Source: Cribrihabitans marinus
GTDB lineage: Bacteria > Pseudomonadota > Alphaproteobacteria > Rhodobacterales > Rhodobacteraceae
Length of the DNA: 51,131 nucleotides
NCBI RefSeq assembly: GCF_900109035.1
Contig: NZ_FNYD01000016.1
Coordinates: forward strand, 1 to 51,131
Direction of reading: 5' to 3'
In this document: positions 18,682 through 27,480 of the stretch, one piece after another
Numbering within the stretch: position 1 is the stretch's first letter
How the letters are laid out: every line of letters begins with the position of its first letter
Position numbers and translations under genes: made by a program
The notes under the pieces: model-generated
What the model saw: only the letters and a program-made list of their open reading frames with translations
The model's database searches: none
Told to the model about the DNA's origin: nothing

Positions 18682-19350
18682 CTATCGCTTCAACTGGCGG
18701 AACGTCAGATACCCGATATGGGGTCCCGCCCATTGCCGCGACTGCCAGATCACCCCTGCCCCGCGATCGACCCAATAGTCGTTGGTCACCTGGCCGCCCC
18801 CGCCGGTACAGCGCTGCTGCAGGTGGCGGGTCGCGTGGCGCCGTTCGACGATCTCGATCGTCTCGGGTCCGAGATCCACCAAGTCGCAGGCCAGCGCCAG
18901 CTGAACCTGCCGGTTGTCGAGGCTGTGGAGCATCTGCACATGCGCGCCCCCGGACGAAGGCCCCGGTTGCCGGCCCGACACCTGGACCGAGCTTGACAGG
19001 ACATCTCCGCCAAGCCCCCGCGTGGCCACCAGAACACCGTTGCGCATGGCGAAGGTGACATCGTCGCCACTGCGCCACACGGTGATCCCTTGTGGCCGTT
19101 CGGCAGTGATGAACAGCAGCCCGGTCTGGTTTTCGCGTTCGAGCGTGGCCTCCATCAGCGCGCCTTCGATCTTGTCCAGCTGGGCGCGGGTGAAATCCGG
19201 CACCGTCGGCCGCTGTGCCCGGCGTCCGGCAATGCTGGCCTGTCCGGCCTGCAGGAGCTGCACCTCGAGCGGCACTTCATTCGTGCCACCGCCGCATCCG
19301 GTCAGGACGAGAAGCGGAATCAGGACCCATGGAGGAAACCGGCGGCTCAT
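18682..19350 (-). CDS. yjbF: YjbF-like outer-membrane lipoprotein (222 aa)
   Basis: The signal MSRRFPPWVLIPLLVLTGC ends in a lipobox with Cys19. The mature part is beta-rich with GLLFITAERPQGITVWRSGDD and ends NDYWVDRGAGVIWQSRQW, features of the YjbF/GfcB lipoprotein family. It overlaps the yjbH-like stop as ATGA, so the two are translationally coupled. These proteins act with YjbH/GfcD in surface polysaccharide production; the mechanism is poorly known. The frame runs upstream to 19509, but the lipobox fixes the start at 19350. Confidence 0.82.
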   Translation of the reverse strand: MSRRFPPWVLIPLLVLTGCGGGTNEVPLEVQLLQAGQASIAGRRAQRPTVPDFTRAQLDKIEGALMEATLERENQTGLLFITAERPQGITVWRSGDDVTFAMRNGVLVATRGLGGDVLSSSVQVSGRQPGPSSGGAHVQMLHSLDNRQVQLALACDLVDLGPETIEIVERRHATRHLQQRCTGGGGQVTNDYWVDRGAGVIWQSRQWAGPHIGYLTFRQLKR

Positions 19351-21524
19351 TCCCAGACCCCCGGCCAGCCGTCGTCCAGCGCCTTGCCATGCGCCGCGCG
19401 CACCTGGCCGTAGAGCCGCCCCGGCACATGGACCCGCGCGCCGCCGTCGCGCTGGATCGGCCGGATGGTGGTGCCGATCGACCGCTGGCTGGGCTGGCCC
19501 AGGAACCATTCCAGCGGGATCGAGAAGCGGATGCCCTTGTCGAAGGACCCTTCGCCGAACTCCTCGGCCGAGACATCGGTGAGGGTGAAGAACCCGCCCA
19601 CCGACCAGCCGTTGTCGAACACCCGGTCCAGCCCGAAGGTGGCGCCCCAGTCGCCGGCTAGGTAGCGCCCGGCATCGACCTGGGCGTGGAAGCCGCGGCC
19701 CAGGTCCATATAGGCCGAGGCATGACCGGTGACGATGCCGTAATCCTGGAACCCCAGCCGCTGGTCATAGTCACGCTTGCGGGCGTAATTCGCCTCGAGC
19801 CCCAGCGCCAACCGGCTGCTCACCGGCTTCCACAGCAGTTCCGAGGACAGCCCGCCATAGGCGCTTTCGAAATAGCCCGCCGTGACGCGCGCATAGAGAT
19901 CCCGGCCTGGGCGCCAGTAATAGGCGGCGTAGAGATTGTTCAGCGTGGTGTCCTCCTGCGCGAACAGCACCTGGTCGGTGCGCACCGGCGGCAGCGCCGA
20001 GCCGGAGGTCTTTCCGCCCTTGACGTTGCCCGCGACGCGCTGGCGCAGGGTGCCCGAAAAGAGCCAGCCCGGCGCCGGCCGGTAGCTGGCGTTCAGGTCC
20101 GCGCCCACATCGATGCGGAAGGGCTGATCCGGGTCGAAATAAGCCGGCGAGAAATAGGGCGCCACCGACCAGCTGAAATCAGGGTAGAGATCGCGCCCGG
20201 TCGCCGCGCCCGCTGGTATGCGCGGCGCGGCCTCGCCGATGCCGGTGACCGCCCGCAGCGCGTCGGTGGCCTGCGGATCGAATTCCAGCGCCTCCAGGTC
20301 CGAGCGCCGCAGCGTCACCTCGCTCAGCCCCATGCCATTGGCAACCGGCACCAGCCGGAAGGTCTCGACCGAGGCCGGCATCACCCGCGCCAGCGCCCGT
20401 GCCGCCCGCCCCATCGCCACCGCCGGGTTGCGGTAGCGCGTGTTCCGATAGCGCAGCTCGGCCCGGTCGGCCTCGACCGCCAGGCTCTCCAGCACCAGCC
20501 CCTCGGTCAGCAACACCGGTTCGAGCTGGTCGCGCAGCCGCGGCGTGGCCTCGGCCGAAGCGGCCCAGCCGGTGTCCCAGGCCTGCGGCCGGCTGGTCCG
20601 GTCGGGGCGTGCCGCCACCGGCTGCGGCGCCGGAATGCCCAGCCGGCGCACCGGGTATTTAGGGTTCAGCTGGATCTGCGCGCCCAGCCCGAAGCTGGAG
20701 CCGTACATGTAATAGGCCCCCAGCCGGGTGCGCGGCGTGGCCTGGTACTCGACCCCGAAATTGACCGAGGATTTGCGCTCGAAGACGGAACTGTCCCGGG
20801 TCTCCAGCACATAGGCGTCCGAGGAATATTCCAGCTTGAAGCCGAGCCGGTCATTGGCCTGCCACTCGATCCCGGCAAAGGGCGCCACCGGTCCGCGGAA
20901 CCACTGGTCATAGGAAAGCTCGCCGCCGGTGTCGCCGGTATTGAAGGCGGGCCGCGAGCCGGTCGAGCCGATGGACCCGTTCGAGCCCAGCCGCCCCCAG
21001 CCCAGCCCGGCGGTCAGCTTGAGTTGCCCGTCCCCGCGCGCGGTGCCCAGCGGCGCGGTCCGAAACCGCTTGGTGGCCACGATATACTCGCCGGAATAGA
21101 TGCCCGTCCCGGCTAGGTCCTGCAGCCCGAGCGTCAGTTCCGGCCACGCCCCGCGTTCCTTCATCAGCCGGAAACGAACGTCGAAATTGCGGTCGTAATA
21201 GGTGTCGAAACCGAACAGGTTCAGGTCGCGGATCGCGCCGTAGCGGAACGAGGCCATCAGCCAGGGCGTCGCCTGGAAGGCCAGCGTATAGCGGGTCTGG
21301 CCCGCAAACGTCGCCGCCGCCATGGAGAACTGCCCGTCGGGCATCATCTCGGCCGAGGGCATGTCCATCAGCCCCGGCAGGCCGTAGAAATTCAGGCTGG
21401 CGGCCGCAGGCGGGTCGAAGGACGGCGCGGCGGTGTCCTGTGCCACGACAGGGCCGGAGGCCAGCGCCAACAGGCCGGCAAGACCAGCGGCCGGGGCAGA
21501 AAGGGACGGTCCTGGGAATGGCAC
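19347..21524 (-). CDS. yjbH: YjbH-like outer-membrane beta-barrel protein (725 aa)
   Basis: A signal peptide (about 1-28, ending in VVAQ) is followed by LNFYGLPGLMDMPSAEMMPDG, the conserved YjbH/GfcD opening. A long series of alternating aromatic and polar strands follows, ending in SIPLEWFLGQPSQRSIGT. The size matches the family. Family members are outer-membrane proteins working with YjbE/F(/G) in exopolysaccharide secretion. The start is GTG at 21524 with a weak GAGGCAG upstream. YjbG is absent here, and the gene order (H-F-E) differs from enterobacteria. Confidence 0.85.
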   Translation of the reverse strand: MPFPGPSLSAPAAGLAGLLALASGPVVAQDTAAPSFDPPAAASLNFYGLPGLMDMPSAEMMPDGQFSMAAATFAGQTRYTLAFQATPWLMASFRYGAIRDLNLFGFDTYYDRNFDVRFRLMKERGAWPELTLGLQDLAGTGIYSGEYIVATKRFRTAPLGTARGDGQLKLTAGLGWGRLGSNGSIGSTGSRPAFNTGDTGGELSYDQWFRGPVAPFAGIEWQANDRLGFKLEYSSDAYVLETRDSSVFERKSSVNFGVEYQATPRTRLGAYYMYGSSFGLGAQIQLNPKYPVRRLGIPAPQPVAARPDRTSRPQAWDTGWAASAEATPRLRDQLEPVLLTEGLVLESLAVEADRAELRYRNTRYRNPAVAMGRAARALARVMPASVETFRLVPVANGMGLSEVTLRRSDLEALEFDPQATDALRAVTGIGEAAPRIPAGAATGRDLYPDFSWSVAPYFSPAYFDPDQPFRIDVGADLNASYRPAPGWLFSGTLRQRVAGNVKGGKTSGSALPPVRTDQVLFAQEDTTLNNLYAAYYWRPGRDLYARVTAGYFESAYGGLSSELLWKPVSSRLALGLEANYARKRDYDQRLGFQDYGIVTGHASAYMDLGRGFHAQVDAGRYLAGDWGATFGLDRVFDNGWSVGGFFTLTDVSAEEFGEGSFDKGIRFSIPLEWFLGQPSQRSIGTTIRPIQRDGGARVHVPGRLYGQVRAAHGKALDDGWPGVWE

Positions 21525-21601
21525 GTGGGGCTGCCTCTGCCTGCTCGCACTGTTTTCCAGATTTAGATCACAAAGGATCCCGCTGGATCAACCGGCCGGG
21601 A

Positions 21602-23476
21602 TCACGACCGCCGCCGGGCCGTCTCATCGGCAACATATCCTTCGACCCAATGCGCGATTTCCGCCCGGGCGGCGTCGACATCCCCGGCGGCCAGCGCATG
21701 GCGCAGGCCGCGCAGCAGCGCGGCCACCTCGATCTCGCTCAGATGTGCCTCCTGCGCGCAAAAGATCTTGCGGTGCCGCGTGGTGGTGAGGTCGCCGGTC
21801 AGGCTCAGCTCTTCCTCGAGCTTCTCGCCCGGGCGCAGGCCGATGAAGTCGATCTCGATATCGCCGTCGGGATTGTTCGCGTCGCGCACGCTGTAGCCGG
21901 CGCTCTCGATCACCTGGCGGGCCAGCTGCACGATCGGCACCGGCGCGCCCATGTCCAGCACGAAGATCTCGCCGCCCCGCGCTTCGGCCCCGGCCTTGAG
22001 CACCAGCTGCACCGCCTCGCCCAGGGTCATGAAATAGCGCTTCACCTCCGGGTCGGTCACCGTGACCGGCCCGCCGCGGCGCACCTGGTCCTGGAACAGC
22101 GGCACAACCGAGCCCGACGAGCCCAGCACGTTGCCGAAGCGCACCATGGTGAACACCGTGCCCGCGTTGCGGGTGGCCAGGTCGTGCACCACCAGTTCGG
22201 CCAGGCGCTTGGAGGCGCCCATCACGTTGGTCGGGCGCACCGCCTTGTCCGAAGAGATCAGGATGAACCGCTCCACCCCGGCCTCGGCGGCGGCGCGCGC
22301 CAGCGTGCGGGTGCCCAGCACGTTGTTGGCCAGTCCCGCCAGCGGGTTGGCCTCGACCAGCGGCACATGCTTGTAGGCGGCGGCATGCAGCAGCACCTGC
22401 ACGCCGTGATCCTCCAGCACCCGCGCCACCTGGCGCGCATCGATGACCGACCCCAACACCGGCACGATCTCGGTCTGCAGCCCCTCGGAAAGCTGCTGTA
22501 ACTCCTGGTGGGCCGCGTAGAGCGCCAGTTCGGAAAGCTCGTAGAGCACCAGCCGCGCCGGCCGGCAGGCCAGCAGCTGACGGCACAGCTCGGCGCCGAT
22601 CGACCCGCCCGCCCCCGACACCAGCACCGAACGCCCGGCATAGCTTTCGCAGGCCTCGGCCAGTTCCATGTCGCAGGCGTCGCGGCCCAGGAAGCTCTGC
22701 GGCGGGATCGGGGTCAGCTTCTCGACCAGCGGTTCCTCCCCGATCAGCTGCGCGAAGGAGGGCAGCGCCTGCACCTCGAGCCCCATCTTCTGCAGCTTGC
22801 GCGCGACCTGGGCCTGGCGTGGCCGGCTTTCCGATGGCATCGCCAGCAGCACCCGGTGGATGCCGCGGTTCTCTACCAGATCAGGGATCTGGGCTGGCGC
22901 AAACACCGGCAGACCCGCCATCAGCACACCCTGAAGGGAAGGGTTGTCATCGACGAACGCGACCGGGTCGATGCTGTCATGGGCCCGCAACGCCTGCGCC
23001 AATTGGGTGCCGGTGGTGCCCGCGCCATAGATCAGCACCCTGCAGCGCGGCTGGGCGCGGCGGTAGAGCTCGGTCACCACCCGGTAGAGAACCATTCGGC
23101 TCGCCGCGGAGAACATGAAATAGCTGATGCCGAAGATCACATATGTGCCGGGCGGCATGTCGATCCCGGCTACCCGCGCCAGCAGCGCTGACAACAGCGC
23201 CAGCACCGTCGCCAGAAGTGCGCTCAGCCCGATGGCATTCTGTTCATAGGCCTTGAGCTGGATCTGTGGCAGCCCCAGCTTCTTCGACAGGAGCCCCGCT
23301 GCGAGCATGAGATAGGGAAGAATCGGCAGATAGCCCCTCAAGGTGCCGAGTGCGCTGTCCGGCAGGGATTGCACCGAAAAAGTGAAGAACAGTGCCAACG
23401 GCACAAGAAGCAGGTCTATACCCAGGAAAATCCTGACTTTCTGCTTTCGACTCAACGCGTTAACAATACTCAACAT
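21602..23476 (-). CDS. polytopic nucleotide-sugar 4,6-dehydratase/epimerase, CapD/WbpM-type
   Basis: The 624-residue protein has about four N-terminal membrane helices, a first nucleotide-binding fold (CRVLIYGAGTTGTQLAQAL) and a catalytic SDR domain with GAGGSIGAELCRQL and SSDKAVRPTNVMGASKRLAE. This is the layout of membrane-anchored UDP-GlcNAc 4,6-dehydratases (WbpM, PglF, CapD). The product would be a keto-deoxy or amino-deoxy sugar precursor. The ATG at 23476 is preferred because MLSIVN leads straight into the first helix; 43 further upstream codons are open but unlikely. It is 77 bp upstream of the yjbH-like gene on the same strand. Confidence 0.85.
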   Translation of the reverse strand: MLSIVNALSRKQKVRIFLGIDLLLVPLALFFTFSVQSLPDSALGTLRGYLPILPYLMLAAGLLSKKLGLPQIQLKAYEQNAIGLSALLATVLALLSALLARVAGIDMPPGTYVIFGISYFMFSAASRMVLYRVVTELYRRAQPRCRVLIYGAGTTGTQLAQALRAHDSIDPVAFVDDNPSLQGVLMAGLPVFAPAQIPDLVENRGIHRVLLAMPSESRPRQAQVARKLQKMGLEVQALPSFAQLIGEEPLVEKLTPIPPQSFLGRDACDMELAEACESYAGRSVLVSGAGGSIGAELCRQLLACRPARLVLYELSELALYAAHQELQQLSEGLQTEIVPVLGSVIDARQVARVLEDHGVQVLLHAAAYKHVPLVEANPLAGLANNVLGTRTLARAAAEAGVERFILISSDKAVRPTNVMGASKRLAELVVHDLATRNAGTVFTMVRFGNVLGSSGSVVPLFQDQVRRGGPVTVTDPEVKRYFMTLGEAVQLVLKAGAEARGGEIFVLDMGAPVPIVQLARQVIESAGYSVRDANNPDGDIEIDFIGLRPGEKLEEELSLTGDLTTTRHRKIFCAQEAHLSEIEVAALLRGLRHALAAGDVDAARAEIAHWVEGYVADETARRRS

Positions 23477-23668
23477 ATAACTTGCCGCTCCTGTGGGCAG
23501 AGGCCGCCCCCTGTGCCGGTCAATTGTCCGGATGCCCCGACCCCCCGTTCGGGACGGGCAGATAAAAAACCCAACCCAGTCTATGCCGGGAAATTCATTA
23601 CTCAAAATTTATTTTGGGATTGAGACCTTCCGGCAATCTGATCGGCAAGAAACCCGTACCTGTCGGCG

Positions 23669-24562
23669 CTATTCCGCCGCCTGGCGGTGCTGCATCAACT
23701 CTCGCAGGTAGCGGTCGAGATCCTCGCGCAGGTCCTCGCGCGCCAGCCCGAAAGCGACGGTGGCCTGCAGGAAACCCGATTTCGAGCCGCAGTCGAACCG
23801 CTGGCCGCGAAAGCGGTAGCCATGCACCGGCACGCCCTGTTCGATATCGGCCGCGATGGCGTCGGTGAGCTGGATCTCGCCGCCCGCGCCCTGCTTGATC
23901 CGGTTGAGGTTGCGCAGCACCGAGGGGCCGAGGATGTAGCGCCCGATCACCGCCAGGTTCGACGGCGCCACGGACGGGTCGGGCTTCTCGACCATGCCGC
24001 GCGCCGTCACCACCGCGCCCTGTTCCCCGGACACGTCCAGCACCCCGTAGGAGGCAGTCTGCTCGGGCGGCACCTCCATCGCGGCGACCATGTTGCCGCC
24101 GGTCTCCTCATAGGCCTCGACCATCTGCTGCAGGCAGGAGGTCTCCGAGGCGATCACGTCATCGGGCAGCATCACCGCAAACGGCTCGTTGGCGATCAGC
24201 CGGCGCGCGCACCAGACCGCGTGACCCAGCCCCAGCGCCTTGTGCTGGCGGATATAGGCGATGGCGCCGGATTCCATGTTGGTGTTTCTCAGCATCTCCA
24301 GCATTTCGTCCTTGCCCTTCTTCTTGAGCTCCTGCTCGAGGATCGGGTTGTGGTCGAAATAATCCTCCAGCGCGGACTTGCCGCGCGAGGTGACGAAGAT
24401 GAATTCCTTGATGCCGGCGGCGCGCGCCTCGTCGATGGCGTATTGCACCAGCGGCCGGTCGACCAGGGTCATGATCTCCTTGGGTACCGACTTGGTGGCC
24501 GGCAGGAACCGGGTGCCCAGCCCCGCCACCGGGAAGATCGCCTTGGTCACTTTCCTGCGCAT
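23669..24562 (-). CDS. galU: UTP-glucose-1-phosphate uridylyltransferase
   Basis: Makes UDP-glucose. The 297-residue sequence carries AIFPVAGLGTRFLPATK, VPKEIM and LVDRPLVQYAIDEA near the N-terminus, and AVMLPDDVIASE for the metal-binding acid, as in GalU. ATG at 24562 has GAGG six bases upstream; an in-frame ATG at 24577 would add five residues. A plasmid copy next to ugd supplies UDP-glucose and UDP-glucuronate for the matrix polysaccharide. Confidence 0.95.
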   Translation of the reverse strand: MRRKVTKAIFPVAGLGTRFLPATKSVPKEIMTLVDRPLVQYAIDEARAAGIKEFIFVTSRGKSALEDYFDHNPILEQELKKKGKDEMLEMLRNTNMESGAIAYIRQHKALGLGHAVWCARRLIANEPFAVMLPDDVIASETSCLQQMVEAYEETGGNMVAAMEVPPEQTASYGVLDVSGEQGAVVTARGMVEKPDPSVAPSNLAVIGRYILGPSVLRNLNRIKQGAGGEIQLTDAIAADIEQGVPVHGYRFRGQRFDCGSKSGFLQATVAFGLAREDLREDLDRYLRELMQHRQAAE

Positions 24563-24708
24563 GTAAACCTCAATCAAAACTCAACTGTCCTTCGCCACCG
24601 CATCTCCGCCGCGCGGCGTGCCCCCGAGTCTTTCCGCTCTGCCCGCCGAGCGCAATGGGTAAACCCGGATCTGGGCGGATCGTCGCGATTTTCCCCCCGG
24701 CGCCCCCG

Positions 24709-25326
24709 TCAGCGCGGCCGCTTGACGAACAGGTTGCCGATGGTTTCGAAGACCAGCGCGAAATCGTAGCACATGTTCCGGTGGCGCTGGTAGATCAGGT
24801 CGAGCCGGGCCTTGGCGGGAATGCAGACGCGGGAATAGACCGCGTCGGTCTCCTCGGGGGTGGCGCAGCGCGCCAGCAGCGCCGCCTCGTGGCGGTGATA
24901 GACGATCGAAGCCAGCCCGGTGACGCCGGGCCGCGCGCGCAGCACCTCGGCATAGAGCGCGGGATACCGCTCGACATAGAGGCGCAGCGGCGGGCGCGGG
25001 CCGACAAAGCTCAGGTCGCCGCGCAGGATGTTCCACAGCTGCGGCAGCTCGTCCAGCCGTTTGGACCGCAGCCAGGCGCCGGTGGGCGTGATCCGCGCCG
25101 CCTTGTCGCCACCCGACACCCCGGCATCGCTCTCGGCCCCGCGCATGGTCCTGAGTTTCCACAGCCGGAACCCCTGGTCGGGGGTCTTCATCCGCTCGGC
25201 CACGTAGAAGACCGGCCGGCCTTCCTTCCACAGCAGCCACAGCACCAGAACCAGCAGGACGGGCGCCAGGATCGCCACCAGCAGCGACGCAAAGAACAGG
25301 TCGAAGAGGCGCTTGTGCCAGGTCAT
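24709..25326 (-). CDS. initiating undecaprenyl-phosphate sugar transferase, WcaJ/PglC-type
   Basis: A short (205 aa) polyprenyl-phosphate hexose-1-phosphate transferase. One N-terminal hydrophobic segment (about 7-32) is followed by the catalytic region KRLDELPQLWNILRGDLSFV with the D92-E93 pair and GPRPP. It attaches the first sugar phosphate to the lipid carrier at the inner membrane. It lacks the long N-terminal domain of full-length WcaJ, like PglC. Its start overlaps the upstream epimerase stop as ATGA. Confidence 0.88.
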   Translation of the reverse strand: MTWHKRLFDLFFASLLVAILAPVLLVLVLWLLWKEGRPVFYVAERMKTPDQGFRLWKLRTMRGAESDAGVSGGDKAARITPTGAWLRSKRLDELPQLWNILRGDLSFVGPRPPLRLYVERYPALYAEVLRARPGVTGLASIVYHRHEAALLARCATPEETDAVYSRVCIPAKARLDLIYQRHRNMCYDFALVFETIGNLFVKRPR

Positions 25327-26162
25327 CGCGCTACCCCGCCCATATGCGGCTCTAACCCGCGCCATTCGGCCACCATCGCCGCCGGGTCGACGGGCTCCAG
25401 AGGGCACAGGCGGGCCAGCGCCGCCACCGACAGCTGCACCCGCGGGATCGCCCCGGCCGGGGCCGGGCGCGCGGTCCAGGCCAGTCCGGCGGCATCCAGC
25501 AGCGCGCCCATCTCGACCGCGCCGGGGGCGGCGACGTTCAGCACGGCGGGCAGGTCGGGCGCGGCGCAGAGCGCAGCCAGGAGGCGCGCCAGCGTCACCG
25601 GCCCGACATAGCTGCGCGCCGGGGTGGCCCCATCGGCGAAGCGGTCCAGCGCGCAGCCCGGCCGCCAGCCCCCCAGCGCGGCATCCAGCCCCGCCACGTT
25701 GCCGATCCTGAGCGCCGTGACCGCAACGCCCAGTTCGGCGGCGCGCGCCGCGGCGCGCGCCTCCATCTCCACCTTGGCCCGGCCGTAATCCGAGACCGGG
25801 TGCAGCGGTGCCGCCTCGGTCAGCTCTCCCGCGGCCCGGCCATAGACCGCCGCCGACGAGGCCAGCAGCACCCGCGCCCCCGAAGCGGCCCCGGCCCGCA
25901 CCGCCGCCTCGGCCAGCGCCGCGTGATCGGCCATGTCGCCGCCGCGCCCGGGCGCCGGCCCGGCCAGGTTCAGGATCACCGAACATCCCTGCGCGGCGCG
26001 CGCCAGCGCCGCCGGTTCGGCCAGCGGATCCACCCGCGTCCAGCCGTCGCCCGGCGCCGCCCGCCGGGTCTGCCAGCGGACCCCGCCGCCGGGCCAGCTC
26101 CGGCGCAGGACATCTCCGATCCGGCCTGTTGCGCCAATGACCAGGATCCCGGGAAACCGCAT
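25323..26162 (-). CDS. NAD-dependent epimerase/dehydratase family protein (279 aa)
   Basis: The N-terminal GILVIGATGRIGDVL is a Rossmann loop. ARVLLASSAAVYG and VSDYGRAKVEME give the Ser and YxxxK residues of extended SDR sugar-nucleotide enzymes. Substrate is not evident. It is coupled to the initiating transferase by an ATGA overlap, so it may prepare or modify the first sugar. ATG at 26162 has GAGG upstream; an ATG at 26195 would add 11 residues. The very long open frame above it is antisense to the Wza-like gene. Confidence 0.75.
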   Translation of the reverse strand: MRFPGILVIGATGRIGDVLRRSWPGGGVRWQTRRAAPGDGWTRVDPLAEPAALARAAQGCSVILNLAGPAPGRGGDMADHAALAEAAVRAGAASGARVLLASSAAVYGRAAGELTEAAPLHPVSDYGRAKVEMEARAAARAAELGVAVTALRIGNVAGLDAALGGWRPGCALDRFADGATPARSYVGPVTLARLLAALCAAPDLPAVLNVAAPGAVEMGALLDAAGLAWTARPAPAGAIPRVQLSVAALARLCPLEPVDPAAMVAEWRGLEPHMGGVAR

Positions 26163-26252
26163 CTGAGCCTCAGTCCGTGTTGACCATGCTTTCATTGCCA
26201 GTATCCTGCGCGCAACGATAATCAAAGGCGTTTCCCCGCCCGGGCAGTCCGT

Positions 26253-27380
26253 ATGCGCATCCTGATCCATATCATCGTGGCGTCCAGCCTGGCGCTGCTG
26301 CCCGCAGCCTGTGCGCGCGGCCGGCTGCCCGGCGGCGCCCCGGTCAGTGAAGAGATCCTGGCCGAGGCCGACGCGCCCGAGGCGGGATTCGCGCTCTACC
26401 CCGTGACCCGCGCCTTCCTGCCGACGGTGGCGCAGTGGCCGGCCACCGGCACCCAGGAGCGGCTGCGCTGGATCGGCGCCAGCACCGGCGCCCGGACCCA
26501 GATCATCCAGCCCGGCGACCGGCTGACGCTCAGGATCTGGGACAGCAGCGAAAACTCGCTGCTGACCTCGCTGGACCAGAAGGAGGTGCAGCTGCAGGAC
26601 GTGGTGGTCGCCGCCAACGGCACCATCTTCATGCCCTATGTGGGCAATATCAGCGTCATCGGCCTGACCCCCGACCTGGCCCGGGAAGAGCTGCAATCGG
26701 CGCTCGAGGCGATCGTGCCCTCGGCGCAGCTGCAGCTGTCGATGATCGAGGGGCGCAACAACTCGGTGGACCTGGTCAGCGGCGTGGCGCAGCCCGGCAC
26801 CTACCCGATGCCCGACCGCAACTACACGGTGATGGGGCTCATTTCGGCCGGTGGCGGCATCAGCTCCAGCCTCAACAACCCGCAGATCCGGCTGGTGCGC
26901 GGCGGCGCGATCTACGGCACCTCGGTGGACCGGCTGCTGAACGAGCCGCGGCTTGACACGCTCCTGCGCGGCGGCGACCGGGTCTTCGTGGAAGAGGACG
27001 AGCGCTATTTCCTCAGCTTCGGCGCCGCCGGGCGCGAGGATCTGCACATCTTCACCAAGGACGTGATGTCGGCGATGGACGCGATCTCGGTCATGGGCGG
27101 GCTGCAGGACAACAAGGCCGATCCCAAGGGGCTGCTGATCCTGCGCGAATACCCCGACTCGGCGCTGAGCGCCGGCACCCGCGGCCCGCGCCAGAGCCGG
27201 GTGGTGTTCTCGGTCGACCTGGCCTCGGCCGACGGGATCTTCTCGGCGCGCCGGTTCCGGATCAACCCCGACGACCTGCTGATCGCCACGGAATCGCCGA
27301 TCAACGACGTGCTGACCGTCTCCAACATCATCGGCAACTTCGTGGGCGTCTTCAACACCACCGCCAACCTGGGCAACTGA
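26253..27380 (+). CDS. polysaccharide export outer-membrane lipoprotein, Wza/KpsD-type
   Basis: A signal peptide with lipobox LPAAC (Cys20) starts the 375-residue protein. It continues with the polysaccharide-export domain (IIQPGDRLTLRIWDS and NGTIFMPYVGNISVIGLTPD), then SLBB-like segments (VAQPGTYPMPDRNYTVMGLI). The family forms the octameric outer-membrane channel that receives polymer from a co-polymerase such as the product at 1971. It is transcribed alone on plus, diverging from the epimerase. Confidence 0.9.
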   Translation: MRILIHIIVASSLALLPAACARGRLPGGAPVSEEILAEADAPEAGFALYPVTRAFLPTVAQWPATGTQERLRWIGASTGARTQIIQPGDRLTLRIWDSSENSLLTSLDQKEVQLQDVVVAANGTIFMPYVGNISVIGLTPDLAREELQSALEAIVPSAQLQLSMIEGRNNSVDLVSGVAQPGTYPMPDRNYTVMGLISAGGGISSSLNNPQIRLVRGGAIYGTSVDRLLNEPRLDTLLRGGDRVFVEEDERYFLSFGAAGREDLHIFTKDVMSAMDAISVMGGLQDNKADPKGLLILREYPDSALSAGTRGPRQSRVVFSVDLASADGIFSARRFRINPDDLLIATESPINDVLTVSNIIGNFVGVFNTTANLGN

Positions 27381-27425
27381 CCCCGGCGCGGCCGGCCCTT
27401 CCTCTTGCCGCAAATATCCCGGAAC

Positions 27426-27442
27426 GCGAGGCAGAGCCTCGC
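27426..27442. terminator. hairpin between convergent genes
   Basis: GCGAGGC-AGA-GCCTCGC, a perfect 7-bp stem with a 3-base loop, lies between the Wza-like stop (27380) and the stop of the convergent glycosyltransferase (27481). No T-run follows, so activity is uncertain. Confidence 0.4.
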
Positions 27443-27480
27443 ATCCGCGCGTCAGCGCATATGGCGTGTGCCGGAGACGC

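Noticed and set aside
16978-18996. 672-codon plus-strand frame over ugd and yjbE
   Set aside because: Antisense to well-recognised genes; composition is typical of high-GC shadows.
19686-21116. 476-codon plus-strand frame over yjbH
   Set aside because: Antisense shadow, rich in Arg/Gly/His, no similarity seen.
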